Source: JADKAV01 sp037046735
Lineage (GTDB): Bacteria; Actinomycetota; Actinomycetes; S36-B12; UBA10799
DNA: 64,000 bases
Direction of reading: 5' to 3'
NCBI GenBank assembly: GCA_037046735.1
Contig: JBAOHC010000027.1
Span: 1,053,382 to 1,117,381 of the forward strand
How positions within the stretch are numbered: position 1 is the first letter of the stretch; each line of letters starts with the position of its first letter. The notes beneath the pieces were generated by a model. It saw nothing but the letters and a program-made list of their open reading frames with translations, did no database searches and was not told the origin of the DNA. Positions 44,581 through 53,959 of this stretch are shown here, in pieces. A program made the translations under genes and the position numbers.

Positions 44581-45824
44581 ATGTGCGACACCTTCGTCTC
44601 GCTGGCGACCACTGATGGTTCGGTGATCCTGGGCAAGAACTCCGACCGCGAGCCCAACGAGGCCCACGACCTGCGGATGGTCGCGGCCACCACCGCTGCT
44701 GGCGACCACGTCCGGGCCACGTACATCACCATCGAGCAGGCCCCCCGTACCCACGCGGTCCTGCTGTCCAAGCCCTACTGGATCTGGGGCGCGGAGATGG
44801 GGGTGAACGAGCACGGGGTGAGCATCGGCAACGAGGCGGTCTTCACCAAGGCCAAGCGTGAACGAGCCCCCGGACTGCTCGGGATGGACCTGCTGCGCTT
44901 GGGGCTGGAACGCGGCGAAACCGCGGACGAGGCGGTGACCATCATCGCGGCACTACTGCTTGAGCACGGTCAAGGCGGTGAGGCGGGGCACACCCACCAC
45001 CTCGAATATGACAACTCCTTCATCGTGGCCGACCGGACCCAGGCATTTGTGCTGGAGACCGTGGGCCGGGACTGGGCGGCCAGCCGGATCCCGACGTCGG
45101 GTTCGATCTCCAACGGGCTGACCCTCACGAGAGCCGAACAGGCGTCAGCGGGTCTGCGCGACGTGGTGGTCAAGGACCGTTCGGACCTCATCTACACCCG
45201 CTTCTCCGACTCGGCCCGCCGGCAGTGCCGGACGTCCGACAGCCTGGCCGGGACGCGCACGGACGTTGCCTCCGCGATGCGACTGCTGCGTGATCACGGC
45301 GACGCCGGTCCTGACTGGTCGCCGGCCCGCGGGATCACGGGGCAGACCGTGTGCGCCCACGCCGGGCCGGGACCGATCCGCGTGGCGCAGTCCACCGGCT
45401 CGATGGTCTCCCACGTCACGGCGGACGACATCACCGTCTGGCTGACCGGGACGTCGGCGCCATGCACCTCGGTCTTCAAGCCGGTGTGGTTCGAGGGCGG
45501 TCTGCCCGCGATGACCCACCCCGGCCAACTCTTCGACCCCAGCACGATGTGGTGGCGTCACGAACGTCTGCACCGACAGACCCTGCGCAACTACCCCCGC
45601 GGATGGCCGCCTACGCCCAGCAGCGCGAAACGTTGGAGGAGCAGTTCCTGCACGAGAGCACGCAAGCGGCCGACCGCGCCGCCTTCACAGCAGCGTGTTT
45701 CGCGCAGGCCGACGCCGCCGAGCAGGCGTGGCTCGCGACGGTGGAGGCCATGCCCGAGTCCCGGCCGTCGCGTTTGTACAGCCGGGCGTGGCAGGAGTGG
45801 GACCGGCAGGCGGGAATGCCATGA
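44581..45824 (+). CDS. C69/secernin-type hydrolase (apparent frameshift)
   Basis: The protein begins MCDTFVSLATTDGSVILGKN; the cysteine right after Met is the expected nucleophile of the peptidase C69 (secernin/dipeptidase A) N-terminal-nucleophile family. Other family landmarks are RTHAVLLSKPYWIWGAEMGV and GVSIGNEAVFTK. The ATG at 44581 is chosen so that the Cys is residue 2; an ATG nine bases upstream is possible. The frame breaks near 45600, where one base seems to be missing between NYPR and MAAYAQQRETLEEQFLHEST. Correction gives 414 residues ending at 45824. It overlaps the aminotransferase start by 4 bp (ATGA), which supports the corrected 3' end. Confidence 0.85.
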
Positions 45825-47038
45825 CCTCGCCGGCCAAGCAGCAGACCCTCGACCTGGCCCGGGAGTATGTGTGCCCGAACCGGGTCGACTTCCTCACCGC
45901 CGCGGGCATCGACCTGGTGATCGGCGAGCGCAGCGGCTACCGCATCTGCGACGTGGACGGCCGCGAGTTCATCGACATCCATCTCAACGGCGGCGTGTTC
46001 AACCTCGGCCACCGCAATCCGCAGGTGATCGCCGCGCTGCAGGAGGGGCTGGGGACGCTGGACATCGGCAACCATCACTTCCCCAGTACCGAGCGGGCGG
46101 CGTTGGCCCAGCAATTGGTCGACCTGACCCCTGGCATGCAATTCGTGGTCTTTGCCAGCGGCGGCGGGGAAGCCATCGACCTGGCCATCAAGAGCGCTCG
46201 CCGGGCGACCGGACGGCGGCGGGTCGTGTCGGTGACCGACGCCTACCACGGTCACACCGGTCTGGCCCTGGCCGCCGGCGACGAGCAGGCCGCCGCGGCC
46301 TTCTTGAGCAGCGACCCGGACTTCGTCAGGGTCCCCTTCAACGACGTGCCTGCGCTGGAACGCGCCCTGGCCGTACCCACCGCGGCCGTCGTCCTGGAGA
46401 CCGTCCCGGCGACGGCCGGCTTCCCGCGCCCGGCCGACGATTACCTGCCGGCGGTGCGCCGGCTGTGCGACGAGACGGGTGCGCTCTACGTGGCCGACGA
46501 GGTGCAGACCGGACTCGGGCGCAGCGGCCACCTCTGGGCCGTCGAGGAGTTCGGCGTCGTCCCCGACATCCTGGTCACCGGCAAGGGGTTGTCCGGCGGC
46601 ATCTACCCGATCGCCGCCACTCTGCTCAGCGACGCCGCGGGTGCCTGGCTGCATGAGGACGGCTGGGGGCACGTGTCCACCTTCGGCGGTGCGGAACTCG
46701 GCTGCCGGGTGGCGGCCACAGTGCTGGACCTCACCGTGGCGGCATTGCCAAACCTGCCCATCGCGCGGTGGACGGACGGGTTCGCCGAGCTGGCCGCCAA
46801 GTACCCGGAATGGATCGTCGAGGTCCGGCAGACCGGGCTCATCATCGGCGTGAAGTTCGCCCACGAAGCCGGCGGCATGCTGATGACCAAGCTGCTCTTC
46901 GACGCCGGGGTGTGGGCGATGTTCGCGGGTTTCGACCGCAGCGTGCTGCAGGTCAAGCCGGGGCTGCTGATGTTCGATGAGATCGACTCGGTGCTGGCGG
47001 CATTTGACGCGGCCTGCGCGGTGGCGGCGTCATGGTGA
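45821..47038 (+). CDS. Class III PLP aminotransferase
   Basis: A 405-residue fold-type I aminotransferase of the ornithine/4-aminobutyrate class. The PLP-binding features are FASGGGEAIDLAIKSARRAT (about residues 108-127), DEVQTGLGRSG (Asp near residue 226) and the Schiff-base lysine in VTGKGLSGGIYPIAA. It is translationally coupled to the C69 hydrolase (ATGA overlap) and overlaps the next gene. The amino donor and acceptor cannot be assigned; a hydrolase that releases an amino acid followed by an aminotransferase suggests a small catabolic or modifying pathway. Confidence 0.9.
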   Translation: MTSPAKQQTLDLAREYVCPNRVDFLTAAGIDLVIGERSGYRICDVDGREFIDIHLNGGVFNLGHRNPQVIAALQEGLGTLDIGNHHFPSTERAALAQQLVDLTPGMQFVVFASGGGEAIDLAIKSARRATGRRRVVSVTDAYHGHTGLALAAGDEQAAAAFLSSDPDFVRVPFNDVPALERALAVPTAAVVLETVPATAGFPRPADDYLPAVRRLCDETGALYVADEVQTGLGRSGHLWAVEEFGVVPDILVTGKGLSGGIYPIAATLLSDAAGAWLHEDGWGHVSTFGGAELGCRVAATVLDLTVAALPNLPIARWTDGFAELAAKYPEWIVEVRQTGLIIGVKFAHEAGGMLMTKLLFDAGVWAMFAGFDRSVLQVKPGLLMFDEIDSVLAAFDAACAVAASW

Positions 47039-47912
47039 GCGAACTGCTGACTCGGCTGGAGGCGGAACTCGATCCGGCGCATCCGGCCGGGGTCGAGGTG
47101 ATCGCCTACGGCGAGGTGTCGGCCGCGCTGCGGGTGCCGGGGCTGGAAGGCTACGTGGCCAAACGGATGTCCGGATTCGCCGATGCCGATATGGCCGAGG
47201 CCTACTGCGCTCTTGTTGCCCAGTACGTGCAGATCCTGGAAGCCGCCGGGGTGCGCGTGGTCGACACCGAGGTCGTCGCGATCCAGCGCCCCGGGCGCTC
47301 CCCCGTGGTCTACCTGATCCAGCCCTTCATGACCCGGCTCGGCAACGCCCTGCTGCACACCGCCGGCGACGACTGGCTCCAGACGGCGATCCCCGCCGTG
47401 CTCGACCGGGTGGAGGTCCTGCAGGCCCGAACCACCGAGCCGCAGGTGGCGATCGACGCGCAGTTGTCGAACTGGTCCTTCGCGACGACCGATCCGGTGC
47501 TCATCGACATCGGCACCCCATTCATGCGCGACGCATCGGGCTACCTGTTCGATCAGGAGATCCTGCTCTGCGCCATACCACCGGGGCTGCGCACCTACTA
47601 CCGGCGCAAGGGCAGCATCGCCGAGTACATGGACGACTACTTCGACCCCCGACTCGTGGCCGTGGACCTTCTGGGCAATTTCATCAAGGAGGGCGTCGCC
47701 TATCGACTGCCCGCAGCCATCGCAATGGCCAACGTGTGGCTTTCCGGATCACGGCTACGCCGGCGTCACGCGAGACTGACGTGGCGGACTACTACCAGCA
47801 GGACGCAGCCACCCTTGAGTTGTTCCTGCGGGTGCGGCGACTGGATCGCAGCGCCAAGCGGATCTTGCGCCGCGAATACGACTTCCTGCTGCCGGGGCCC
47901 GTGCGGCGTTAG
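47032..47912 (+). CDS. DUF6206-like protein (apparent frameshift)
   Basis: The protein starts MVSELLTRLEAELDPAHPAG. It contains VIAYGEVSAALRVPGLEGYV, QVAIDAQLSNWSF, VLIDIGTPFMRDASG and FDPRLVAVDLLGNFIKEGVA, matching my recollection of the DUF6206 family, which has a kinase-like look (nucleotide-lobe glycine region, then a D-x-x-x-N-like catalytic stretch). The frame breaks near 47745, where one base seems missing, and the C-terminus (ITATPASRETDVADYYQQDA ... DFLLPGPVRR) is in the other frame. The corrected length is 293 residues. It is the third gene of the C69-aminotransferase operon. Function unknown; small-molecule phosphotransferase is only a guess. Confidence 0.7.
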
Positions 47913-47919
47913 GACCGTG

Positions 47920-47945
47920 GTGGGGCCGAGACGAGTCGGCCCCAC
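47920..47945. terminator. Bidirectional hairpin between convergent operons
   Basis: GTGGGGCCGA (47920-47929) pairs with TCGGCCCCAC (47936-47945) around a 6-nt loop. It lies 7 nt past the DUF6206-like stop and 8 nt past the fadB stop on the other strand, the ideal position for a shared terminator. Confidence 0.8.
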
Positions 47946-47953
47946 CCGGTACC

Positions 47954-50099
47954 TCAGACGTACGGCTCGGTGCGTTCCACCAGCGAAGCCGGCGGCTCGA
48001 ACCGCTGCCCGTACTTCGCAGCGAATCCCTGGGCCCGGCTCACGAACGCCGGCAGACCGTAGGAGTTGATGTACTGCAGCACGCCACCGGTCCACGGCGG
48101 GAATCCGATGCCGAAGATCGAGCCGATGTTGGCATCCGGCACCGACCGCAGCACACCCTCGTCGTAGCAGCGCACCGAGTCGATGGCCTCCACGAAGAGC
48201 ATCCGCTCCTGCAGTTCGGTCAGGTCGACGTCGCGCGGGGCAACGGTCTCCCACTGCGTCGAGCCCAGACCACAGGCCGACCCGCTTGCCGTCGGCGTAG
48301 TCGTAGAACCCGGCACCGGCGGCGCGTCCGCCCCGCTCATGCTCGACCACCATCGCGTCGATGACCGGGTACGACGGATGCTCGGGGAAGTCCCAGCCCT
48401 CGGCGACCGCCGCCTCTCGACTGGCCTCCCGGATGCGCCGCGCCAGGGTCAGCGACACCTCGTCGAACAGCGCCAGCGGCCCGGTCGGATATCCGGCCTG
48501 CAGGGCGGCCTGCTCGATGGACTGCGCCGGGATACCCTCGGCCAGCATCGCAGCGGCCTCCCCCATGAAGGTGCCGATCACGCGACTGGTGAAGAACCCT
48601 CGACTGTCGTTGACCACGATCGGCGTCTTCTTGATCTGCAGTGCCACATCCACGGCCTTGGCGATGGCCTCATCCGAGGTCGACTCGCCCACCACGATCT
48701 CCAGCAGCGGCATCTTGTCGACCGGCGAGAAGAAGTGCATCCCGATGAAGTCCGCAGGCCGGGACACCCCGGTGGCCAAGCCGGTCACGGGCAGCGTCGA
48801 CGTGTTCGAAGCCAGCAGCGCATCCTCGGCCATGAACGGCTCGATCTCGGCGTACACCTTCGCCTTCAGCGCCGGATCCTCGAACACCGCCTCGATCAGC
48901 AGGTCCGCCCCCTTGGCATCGGCCGGGTTATCCGTCGGCGTGATCCGGGCCAGCACCTCGTCGGCAGCGACCTGGGACATCTTGCCCCGGCTCACCGCCT
49001 TGTCCAGCAGGTTCTCGCTGTACGCCTTGCCCTTCTGGGCGGACTCCAGCGCCACATCCTTGAGGATGACCTCCATGCCGGCGCGGGCGCAGACGTAGGC
49101 GATGCCGGCGCCCATCATCCCGGCGCCGAGCACCACGACCTTGCTGGCCGTGTACTTCGGGTAGCCCTGCGGACGGCTGCCGCCCTTCATGATGCCCTGC
49201 AGGTCGAAGAAGAACGCCTTGATCATGTTCTTGCTGACCTGACCTGTGGCCAGATCCACGAAGTACTGCGACTCGATGAGCAGGGCGTTGTCGATGTCGA
49301 CCTGCGCCCCCTCGACGGCCGCGGCCATGATGTGCTCCGGGGCGGGCATCGGAGCACCCTTGAGCTGCTTGCGCAGGTTGGCCGGGAAGGCCGGCAGCAT
49401 CGCCGCGAACTTGGGATTGCTGGGCGTGCCGCCGGGCAGCTTGTAACCCTTGACGTCCCACGGCTGCACAGCCTCGGGGTTCGCCGTGATCCACGCCTTC
49501 GCCGCCGGGATCAGCTCGGCCGGGTCGGTGACGACCTCGTCCACCAGCCCGACCTGCAGAGCAGCTGCCGGCTTGCGCCGCTGGCCTTGCAGCAGGACCT
49601 CCATGAGTGCCTTCTGCAGACCGAACATCCGCACCGTACGAGCCACGCCACCACCGCCGGGCAGCAGACCCAGACTGACCTCGGGCAGCCCGATCTCACT
49701 GCCGCGGACGTCCAGCGCCACGCGATGGTGACAGGCCAGGGCGATCTCCAGCCCACCACCGAGGGCGGCACCGTTGATCGCGGCCACCACCGGCCGGCCC
49801 AGCGTCTCGAGCTGGCGGGTGAGCTTCTTGAAGTCCTGCAACTGGGCGGTCAGGGCAGGCGCGTCGGCGGGCGTGGCCTGACTCAGCAGCCCCAGGTCAC
49901 CGCCGGCGAAGAAGGTCTTCTTCCCGCTGGTCAGCACCACACCGGTGATCGTGTCCTTCTCGGCCAGCAGGCGCTCGACCGTCTGGGCGAACGAGGTCTG
50001 GAACGTCTCGTTCATGGTGTTGGCACCCTGGTCGGGGTCGTCCATCGTCAGTGTGACGATGCCGTCGGCGTCGGTCTCCCACGCGATCATGTTCGTCAT
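47954..50099 (-). CDS. fadB: Multifunctional fatty-acid oxidation complex alpha subunit (apparent frameshift)
   Basis: Enoyl-CoA hydratase/3-hydroxyacyl-CoA dehydrogenase fusion of beta-oxidation. The N-terminal crotonase domain (residues 10-200) has TFFAGGDLGLLSQA and the oxyanion-hole region AAINGAALGGGLEIALACHH with GLLPGGGGVARTV. The Rossmann NAD site KVVVLGAGMMGAGIAYVCAR starts near residue 335, followed by HFFSPVDKMPLLEIV. The frame breaks near 48260 (one extra base), and the C-terminal 100 residues (QWETVAPRDVDLTELQERML onward) are in another frame. Correction gives 714 residues, as expected. The start lies 2 bp after the thiolase stop, so the two are co-expressed. Confidence 0.92.
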
Positions 50100-50100
50100 C

Positions 50101-51327
50101 TCAGATCCTCTCCACAATCGTGGCCAGGCCCATGCCGCCACCGATGCACAACGTCACCAGGCCGTACCGGCCGCCGGAGCGCTCCAACTCATCGACCACC
50201 GTGCCGAGGATGATCGCGCCGGTGGCACCGAGCGGGTGTCCCATCGCGATGGCACCGCCGTTGATGTTGACCTTGGCCATGTCCAGATCCAGGTCCTTGA
50301 CCCACTTCAGCACGACTGCGGCGAAGGCTTCATTCAACTCCCAGACGTCGATGTCGTCCGGGGTCAGGCCGGCTGTCTTCAACGCCTTGAGTGTCGCGGG
50401 GGTGGGGCCGGTCAGCATGATCGTCGGGTCGGCGCCGGATACCGCAGTGGCGACGATGCGCGCCCGCGGGGCCATCCCGAAGTCCTTGCCGACCTGCTCA
50501 TTGCCGACCACGACCAGGGCCGCGCCGTCGACGATGCCCGAGGAGTTGCCGGGTGTGTGGACGTGGTTGATCTTCTCGACCCAGTGGTACTTCTGCAGAG
50601 CCACGGCGTCGAAGCCGCCCATCTCGCCGATGCCAGCGAACGAGGGCTTCAGCGATCCCAACGACTCCAGCGTGGTGTCCGGACGCATGTGCTCGTCGTG
50701 ATCGAGCAGGATGACGCCGTTGCGGTCCTTGACCGGCACCACGGACTTGGCGAAGTTCCCGGCACTCCACGCCGCCGCCGAGCGCTGCTGGGACTGCACG
50801 GCGTAGGCGTCGACGTCCTCGCGGGTGAAACCCTCGGTCGTCGCAATGAGGTCCGCGCTGATGCCCTGCGGAACGAAGTAGGTCTCATAGGCGGTTTCGG
50901 GGTCCATCGCCCAGGCGCCGCCGTCGGAGCCCATCGGCACGCGGCTCATACATTCGACGCCACCGGCGATCACCAGCGTGTCCCAACCCGAGCGCACCTT
51001 CTGCGCCGCGATGTTGACCGCTTCGAGCGCGGACGCGCAGAACCGGTTGACCTGGGTGCCGCCGACGGTGTCCGGCAGCCCGGCGAAGATCGCCGCGGTC
51101 TTGGCAATATCGGCACCCTGATCCCCCACGGGTGTCACACATCCGAGCACCAGATCATCCACCACATTGGTGTCCAGACCCGGGTGGCGGGTGCGTAGTT
51201 CGTCGATCAGACCGGTCACCAGGGTCACAGGTTTGACCGTGTGCAGGGAACCGTTGGCTTTGCCCTTGCCCCGCGGGGTTCGGATCGCCTCGTAGATGTA
51301 CGCCTCGTTGGCCGCGTTACTTGGCAT
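50101..51327 (-). CDS. fadA: Acetyl-CoA C-acetyltransferase (thiolase)
   Basis: A 408-residue thiolase that cleaves 3-ketoacyl-CoA. The nucleophilic Cys is in VNRFCASALEAVN (near residue 95). The catalytic His is in NINGGAIAMGHPLGATGAII and the second Cys in LVTLCIGGGMGLATIVERI. It precedes fadB in the same operon, forming the complete fadBA beta-oxidation unit with shared expression. It is typical in length, with no anomalies. Confidence 0.96.
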   Translation of the reverse strand: MPSNAANEAYIYEAIRTPRGKGKANGSLHTVKPVTLVTGLIDELRTRHPGLDTNVVDDLVLGCVTPVGDQGADIAKTAAIFAGLPDTVGGTQVNRFCASALEAVNIAAQKVRSGWDTLVIAGGVECMSRVPMGSDGGAWAMDPETAYETYFVPQGISADLIATTEGFTREDVDAYAVQSQQRSAAAWSAGNFAKSVVPVKDRNGVILLDHDEHMRPDTTLESLGSLKPSFAGIGEMGGFDAVALQKYHWVEKINHVHTPGNSSGIVDGAALVVVGNEQVGKDFGMAPRARIVATAVSGADPTIMLTGPTPATLKALKTAGLTPDDIDVWELNEAFAAVVLKWVKDLDLDMAKVNINGGAIAMGHPLGATGAIILGTVVDELERSGGRYGLVTLCIGGGMGLATIVERI

Positions 51328-51382
51328 TGCACTCCTTATGTACAGGCTGTACCGCCAGCGTAAGGCGGGGGCCTGACATAGC

Positions 51383-51418
51383 CGAAGGGGGTGCGCTCGC
51401 CCACGCGCACCCCCTTCG
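51383..51418 (-). terminator. Hairpin terminator after the lipoprotein gene
   Basis: CGAAGGGGGTGCGC (51383-51396) pairs perfectly over 14 bp with GCGCACCCCCTTCG (51405-51418) around an 8-nt loop. It lies 12 nt downstream of the lipoprotein stop on the minus strand and prevents read-through into the thiolase promoter. Confidence 0.82.
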
Positions 51419-51430
51419 ACGGCACTGGGG

Positions 51431-51841
51431 TTACTGACCCAGCGACTCCTGCAACTTCGCCGTGCACTCCTGCACCTGGGTGGCCTTCGACGGGTCGTCG
51501 ATCAGTTCCTGGGTGAGGTTGGCCGCGGTGTCCTGCAGCTTCTGCGCCGTGGCCTGCAACTCCGCAGCGGTGTCCGTGTTCGGGTTGGCCTGCAACTCCG
51601 CCACCTTCGTGGCGTACTCGTCGACCTGAGCGCAGTACTGGTCGACTGCCGAACCGGATGCCTCAGTGGCCTCATCGGTGGCCTCGGTCGTGGCCTCCAT
51701 CGTGTCTTCTGGGGTCGCCGCGACACTGGCTTCGGCCGTGGCGGCCGGTGTACTGCTGGTAGTACTGTCGCCGCCCCCACAGGCTGCCAGCCCACCGAAC
51801 AACAACGGGACCGTGATGGCCAGTCCGACAAGTTTCTTCAT
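51431..51841 (-). CDS. Small secreted lipoprotein
   Basis: A 136-residue protein with a lipoprotein signal (MKKLVGLAITVPLLFGGLAA) and lipidated Cys21. A Thr/Ala/Glu-rich linker of about 45 residues follows. The remaining part (VDQYCAQVDEYATKVAELQA ... LTQELIDDPSKATQVQECTA) is a probable alpha-helical hairpin with two cysteines that could form a disulfide. The ATG at 51841 follows a GGAGGG ribosome site. Function unknown. Confidence 0.8.
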   Translation of the reverse strand: MKKLVGLAITVPLLFGGLAACGGGDSTTSSTPAATAEASVAATPEDTMEATTEATDEATEASGSAVDQYCAQVDEYATKVAELQANPNTDTAAELQATAQKLQDTAANLTQELIDDPSKATQVQECTAKLQESLGQ

Positions 51842-51911
51842 ATGCCCTCCTCCAAAGGTGTGAGCGGACTCTACGCCAAAAAGCGATGATCGACTAGCAC
51901 CTGGCGAGGCG

Positions 51912-52526
51912 CTACTGCCGCGGAGTGCGTTGCTCGGTCCACGACCGACCGTCCCACCACCGCAACTGGGAGGGGTCCTGGGGGTCGGGGTACCAGCCGC
52001 CTGCGGCTCCCGCCGCGCCGACTGCCGGCGTCTTCTTGCCGCCGATGAACAGCACGGCCACGAACCACCCCAGGCCCGCCAGTGCGATGAACCCCCCGAG
52101 GACCGCAGCCCCCACCCAACCGAAGGCGTTGCCCAATGTGCCGGCCAGGGAGGGCCCGACGGCCAACTCACGGCCCTCACGGTCCACCGTGATGGTGTAC
52201 TCACCGGCGACGGTGGCTGTGAAACCTGCCACCCCGACCCAGGTGGTGTTGCCCAACGTCACCGTGGTGGTGGCCGTACCCCCGATCGGCACGGCGCCAT
52301 CGGGGCCGGTGATGGTGACGTCCTGCGGGTCCAGCGTGCGGGTCGTCGCCTGCTCGTAGAGCACATATCCGCCCTCGTCCAGACGCTGCGTGTGCGGGCC
52401 GTCAGCCACCCACGGCGCGCCAACGCTGTTGATCGTCTGTGCCACGCCCCCCACGGCGTTTCCGACACCGACGGCGAACAGCACGATCCCGAGAAGGGCC
52501 ACCAGAAGGGGAATGACCTTGCGCAT
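51912..52526 (-). CDS. DUF2510 membrane protein
   Basis: A 204-residue protein. An N-terminal transmembrane helix (VIPLLVALLGIVLFAVGVGN) is followed by an extracellular beta-rich domain (residues 25-130), a second hydrophobic helix (VLGGFIALAGLGWFVAVLFI), and a C-terminal DUF2510 motif GGWYPDPQDPSQLRWWDGRS with the paired tryptophans. DUF2510 domains are usually cytoplasmic tails of actinobacterial membrane proteins of unknown role. It is divergent from the decarboxylase at 52568, only 41 bp away. Confidence 0.82.
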   Translation of the reverse strand: MRKVIPLLVALLGIVLFAVGVGNAVGGVAQTINSVGAPWVADGPHTQRLDEGGYVLYEQATTRTLDPQDVTITGPDGAVPIGGTATTTVTLGNTTWVGVAGFTATVAGEYTITVDREGRELAVGPSLAGTLGNAFGWVGAAVLGGFIALAGLGWFVAVLFIGGKKTPAVGAAGAAGGWYPDPQDPSQLRWWDGRSWTEQRTPRQ

Positions 52527-52567
52527 AGGAGCAGCCTGCCACGCCGCGCGCGCGTACCCTCGGGTTC

Positions 52568-53959
52568 GTGAGCGACTTCGACGACTTCATCGATGGTTTC
52601 TATCCCTACCGCAAGGAGACGACGACCTACCGTCGGATACCCGAGGAACCCCGCGACCGCACACAGGTGCTGGCCGAGATCACCGCGATGGCCCACCGTG
52701 AGGACGCCACCGGCGACCAGGGCCGGGTGTCAGGCAGTCTGTACTCCGGTGACCATGAGCACTACGGATACCTCGGCGAGGTCTTCAGCCAGTTCTCGCA
52801 CGCGAACGTCCTGCAACGGGATATGTACCCGTCGGCCACGAAGTTCGAGGCAGAGATCATCGCCATGGTGCTGGACATGGTGCACGGTGACGCCGGCGCC
52901 TGCGGTGTCATCACCAGTGGCGGCTCCGAAAGCCTGATCACCGCGCTCTACACCTACCGGGAGATCGCCCGTGAGCGTGGTGTCACCCGGCCGAACGTCG
53001 TGATGCCGATCACTGCCCACGTGGCCTTGGACAAGGGCGCCTACTGGATGGACATCGAGGTCCGCCACGCGCCGCTCACCGATGCCTACACCGCCGATGT
53101 GGCGGCGATGTCCGAGCTGATCGACGACCAAACCATCGCGCTGGTCGGCTCGGCCGGCGACTACGGGCACGGCCTGATCGATCCGATCCCGCAGATCGCA
53201 GCCCTGGCCCAGGGGCATGGGATCGGTATGCACGTGGACGGCTGTCTCGGCGGATTCCTGTGGCCCTGGGCGCAGGAACTCGGATACGACATCGTCCCTT
53301 GGGACTTCCGGGTGCCGGGGGTGACCAGCATCTCCGCGGACACCCACAAGTACGGGTACGCCTTGAAGGGCACCTCGACCCTGCTCTACCGCGACCGCGA
53401 TCTGCGCCGTCATCAGTACTTCACCTACCCGGACTGGCCCGGTGGCCTGTACCTGTCGCCCGGCCTGGCCGGTTCGCGCTCGGGCGGTCTGATCGCCGCC
53501 ACATGGGCGGCCATGGTCACCACCGGTCGCAGCGGATACCTGGCCGCCGCATCGGCGATCCTGCAGACCGCTGCGACGCTGCGCGACGGGGTGGCGGCCA
53601 TCGACGGATTGCAGGTCATCGGGGACCCGACCTTCCTCATCGCGTTCATGGCTGACCGGGACGACCTCGACATCTACCTCGTCAACGACGCTCTGAAGGA
53701 GCGTGGGTGGCGCATGAACGCCCTGCAGCTGCCCGCCGCCCTGCACTTCTGCGTCACCCGACCCAACACCAAACCCGGCGTCATCGAGGCCTTCCTCACG
53801 GACCTGCAGGCCAGCGTTGACTACGCCCTGGCCAATGCCGGCAAGCCCGCGGCCAGTGGGGCCATGTACGGCTTCGGCCACACACCGCAGGGCAACCAGA
53901 CCCTGAACACACTGATGTCCGGGGTGCTGGACGCGATGCACGAGGTCGCCCCGGAATGA
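52568..53959 (+). CDS. PLP-dependent decarboxylase, sphingosine-phosphate-lyase-like
   Basis: A 463-residue group II PLP decarboxylase. The PLP lysine is in SISADTHKYGYALKGTSTLL (near residue 260), a pattern shared with sphingosine-1-phosphate lyases and glutamate/tyrosine decarboxylases. GVITSGGSESLITALYTYRE and MHVDGCLGGFLWPWAQ (Asp pairing with the PLP nitrogen) are present. The GTG at 52568 starts MSDFDDFIDGFYPYRKETTT. It overlaps the downstream FGGY kinase by 4 bp. The substrate is unknown; the lyase-like sequence suggests a phosphorylated aminoalcohol or an amino acid. Confidence 0.88.
   Translation: MSDFDDFIDGFYPYRKETTTYRRIPEEPRDRTQVLAEITAMAHREDATGDQGRVSGSLYSGDHEHYGYLGEVFSQFSHANVLQRDMYPSATKFEAEIIAMVLDMVHGDAGACGVITSGGSESLITALYTYREIARERGVTRPNVVMPITAHVALDKGAYWMDIEVRHAPLTDAYTADVAAMSELIDDQTIALVGSAGDYGHGLIDPIPQIAALAQGHGIGMHVDGCLGGFLWPWAQELGYDIVPWDFRVPGVTSISADTHKYGYALKGTSTLLYRDRDLRRHQYFTYPDWPGGLYLSPGLAGSRSGGLIAATWAAMVTTGRSGYLAAASAILQTAATLRDGVAAIDGLQVIGDPTFLIAFMADRDDLDIYLVNDALKERGWRMNALQLPAALHFCVTRPNTKPGVIEAFLTDLQASVDYALANAGKPAASGAMYGFGHTPQGNQTLNTLMSGVLDAMHEVAPE

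Noticed and set aside
48183..50213. A 676-codon plus-strand frame across fadB
   Set aside because: It is an antisense shadow of fadB; no family pattern, and fadB on the minus strand has clear catalytic motifs.
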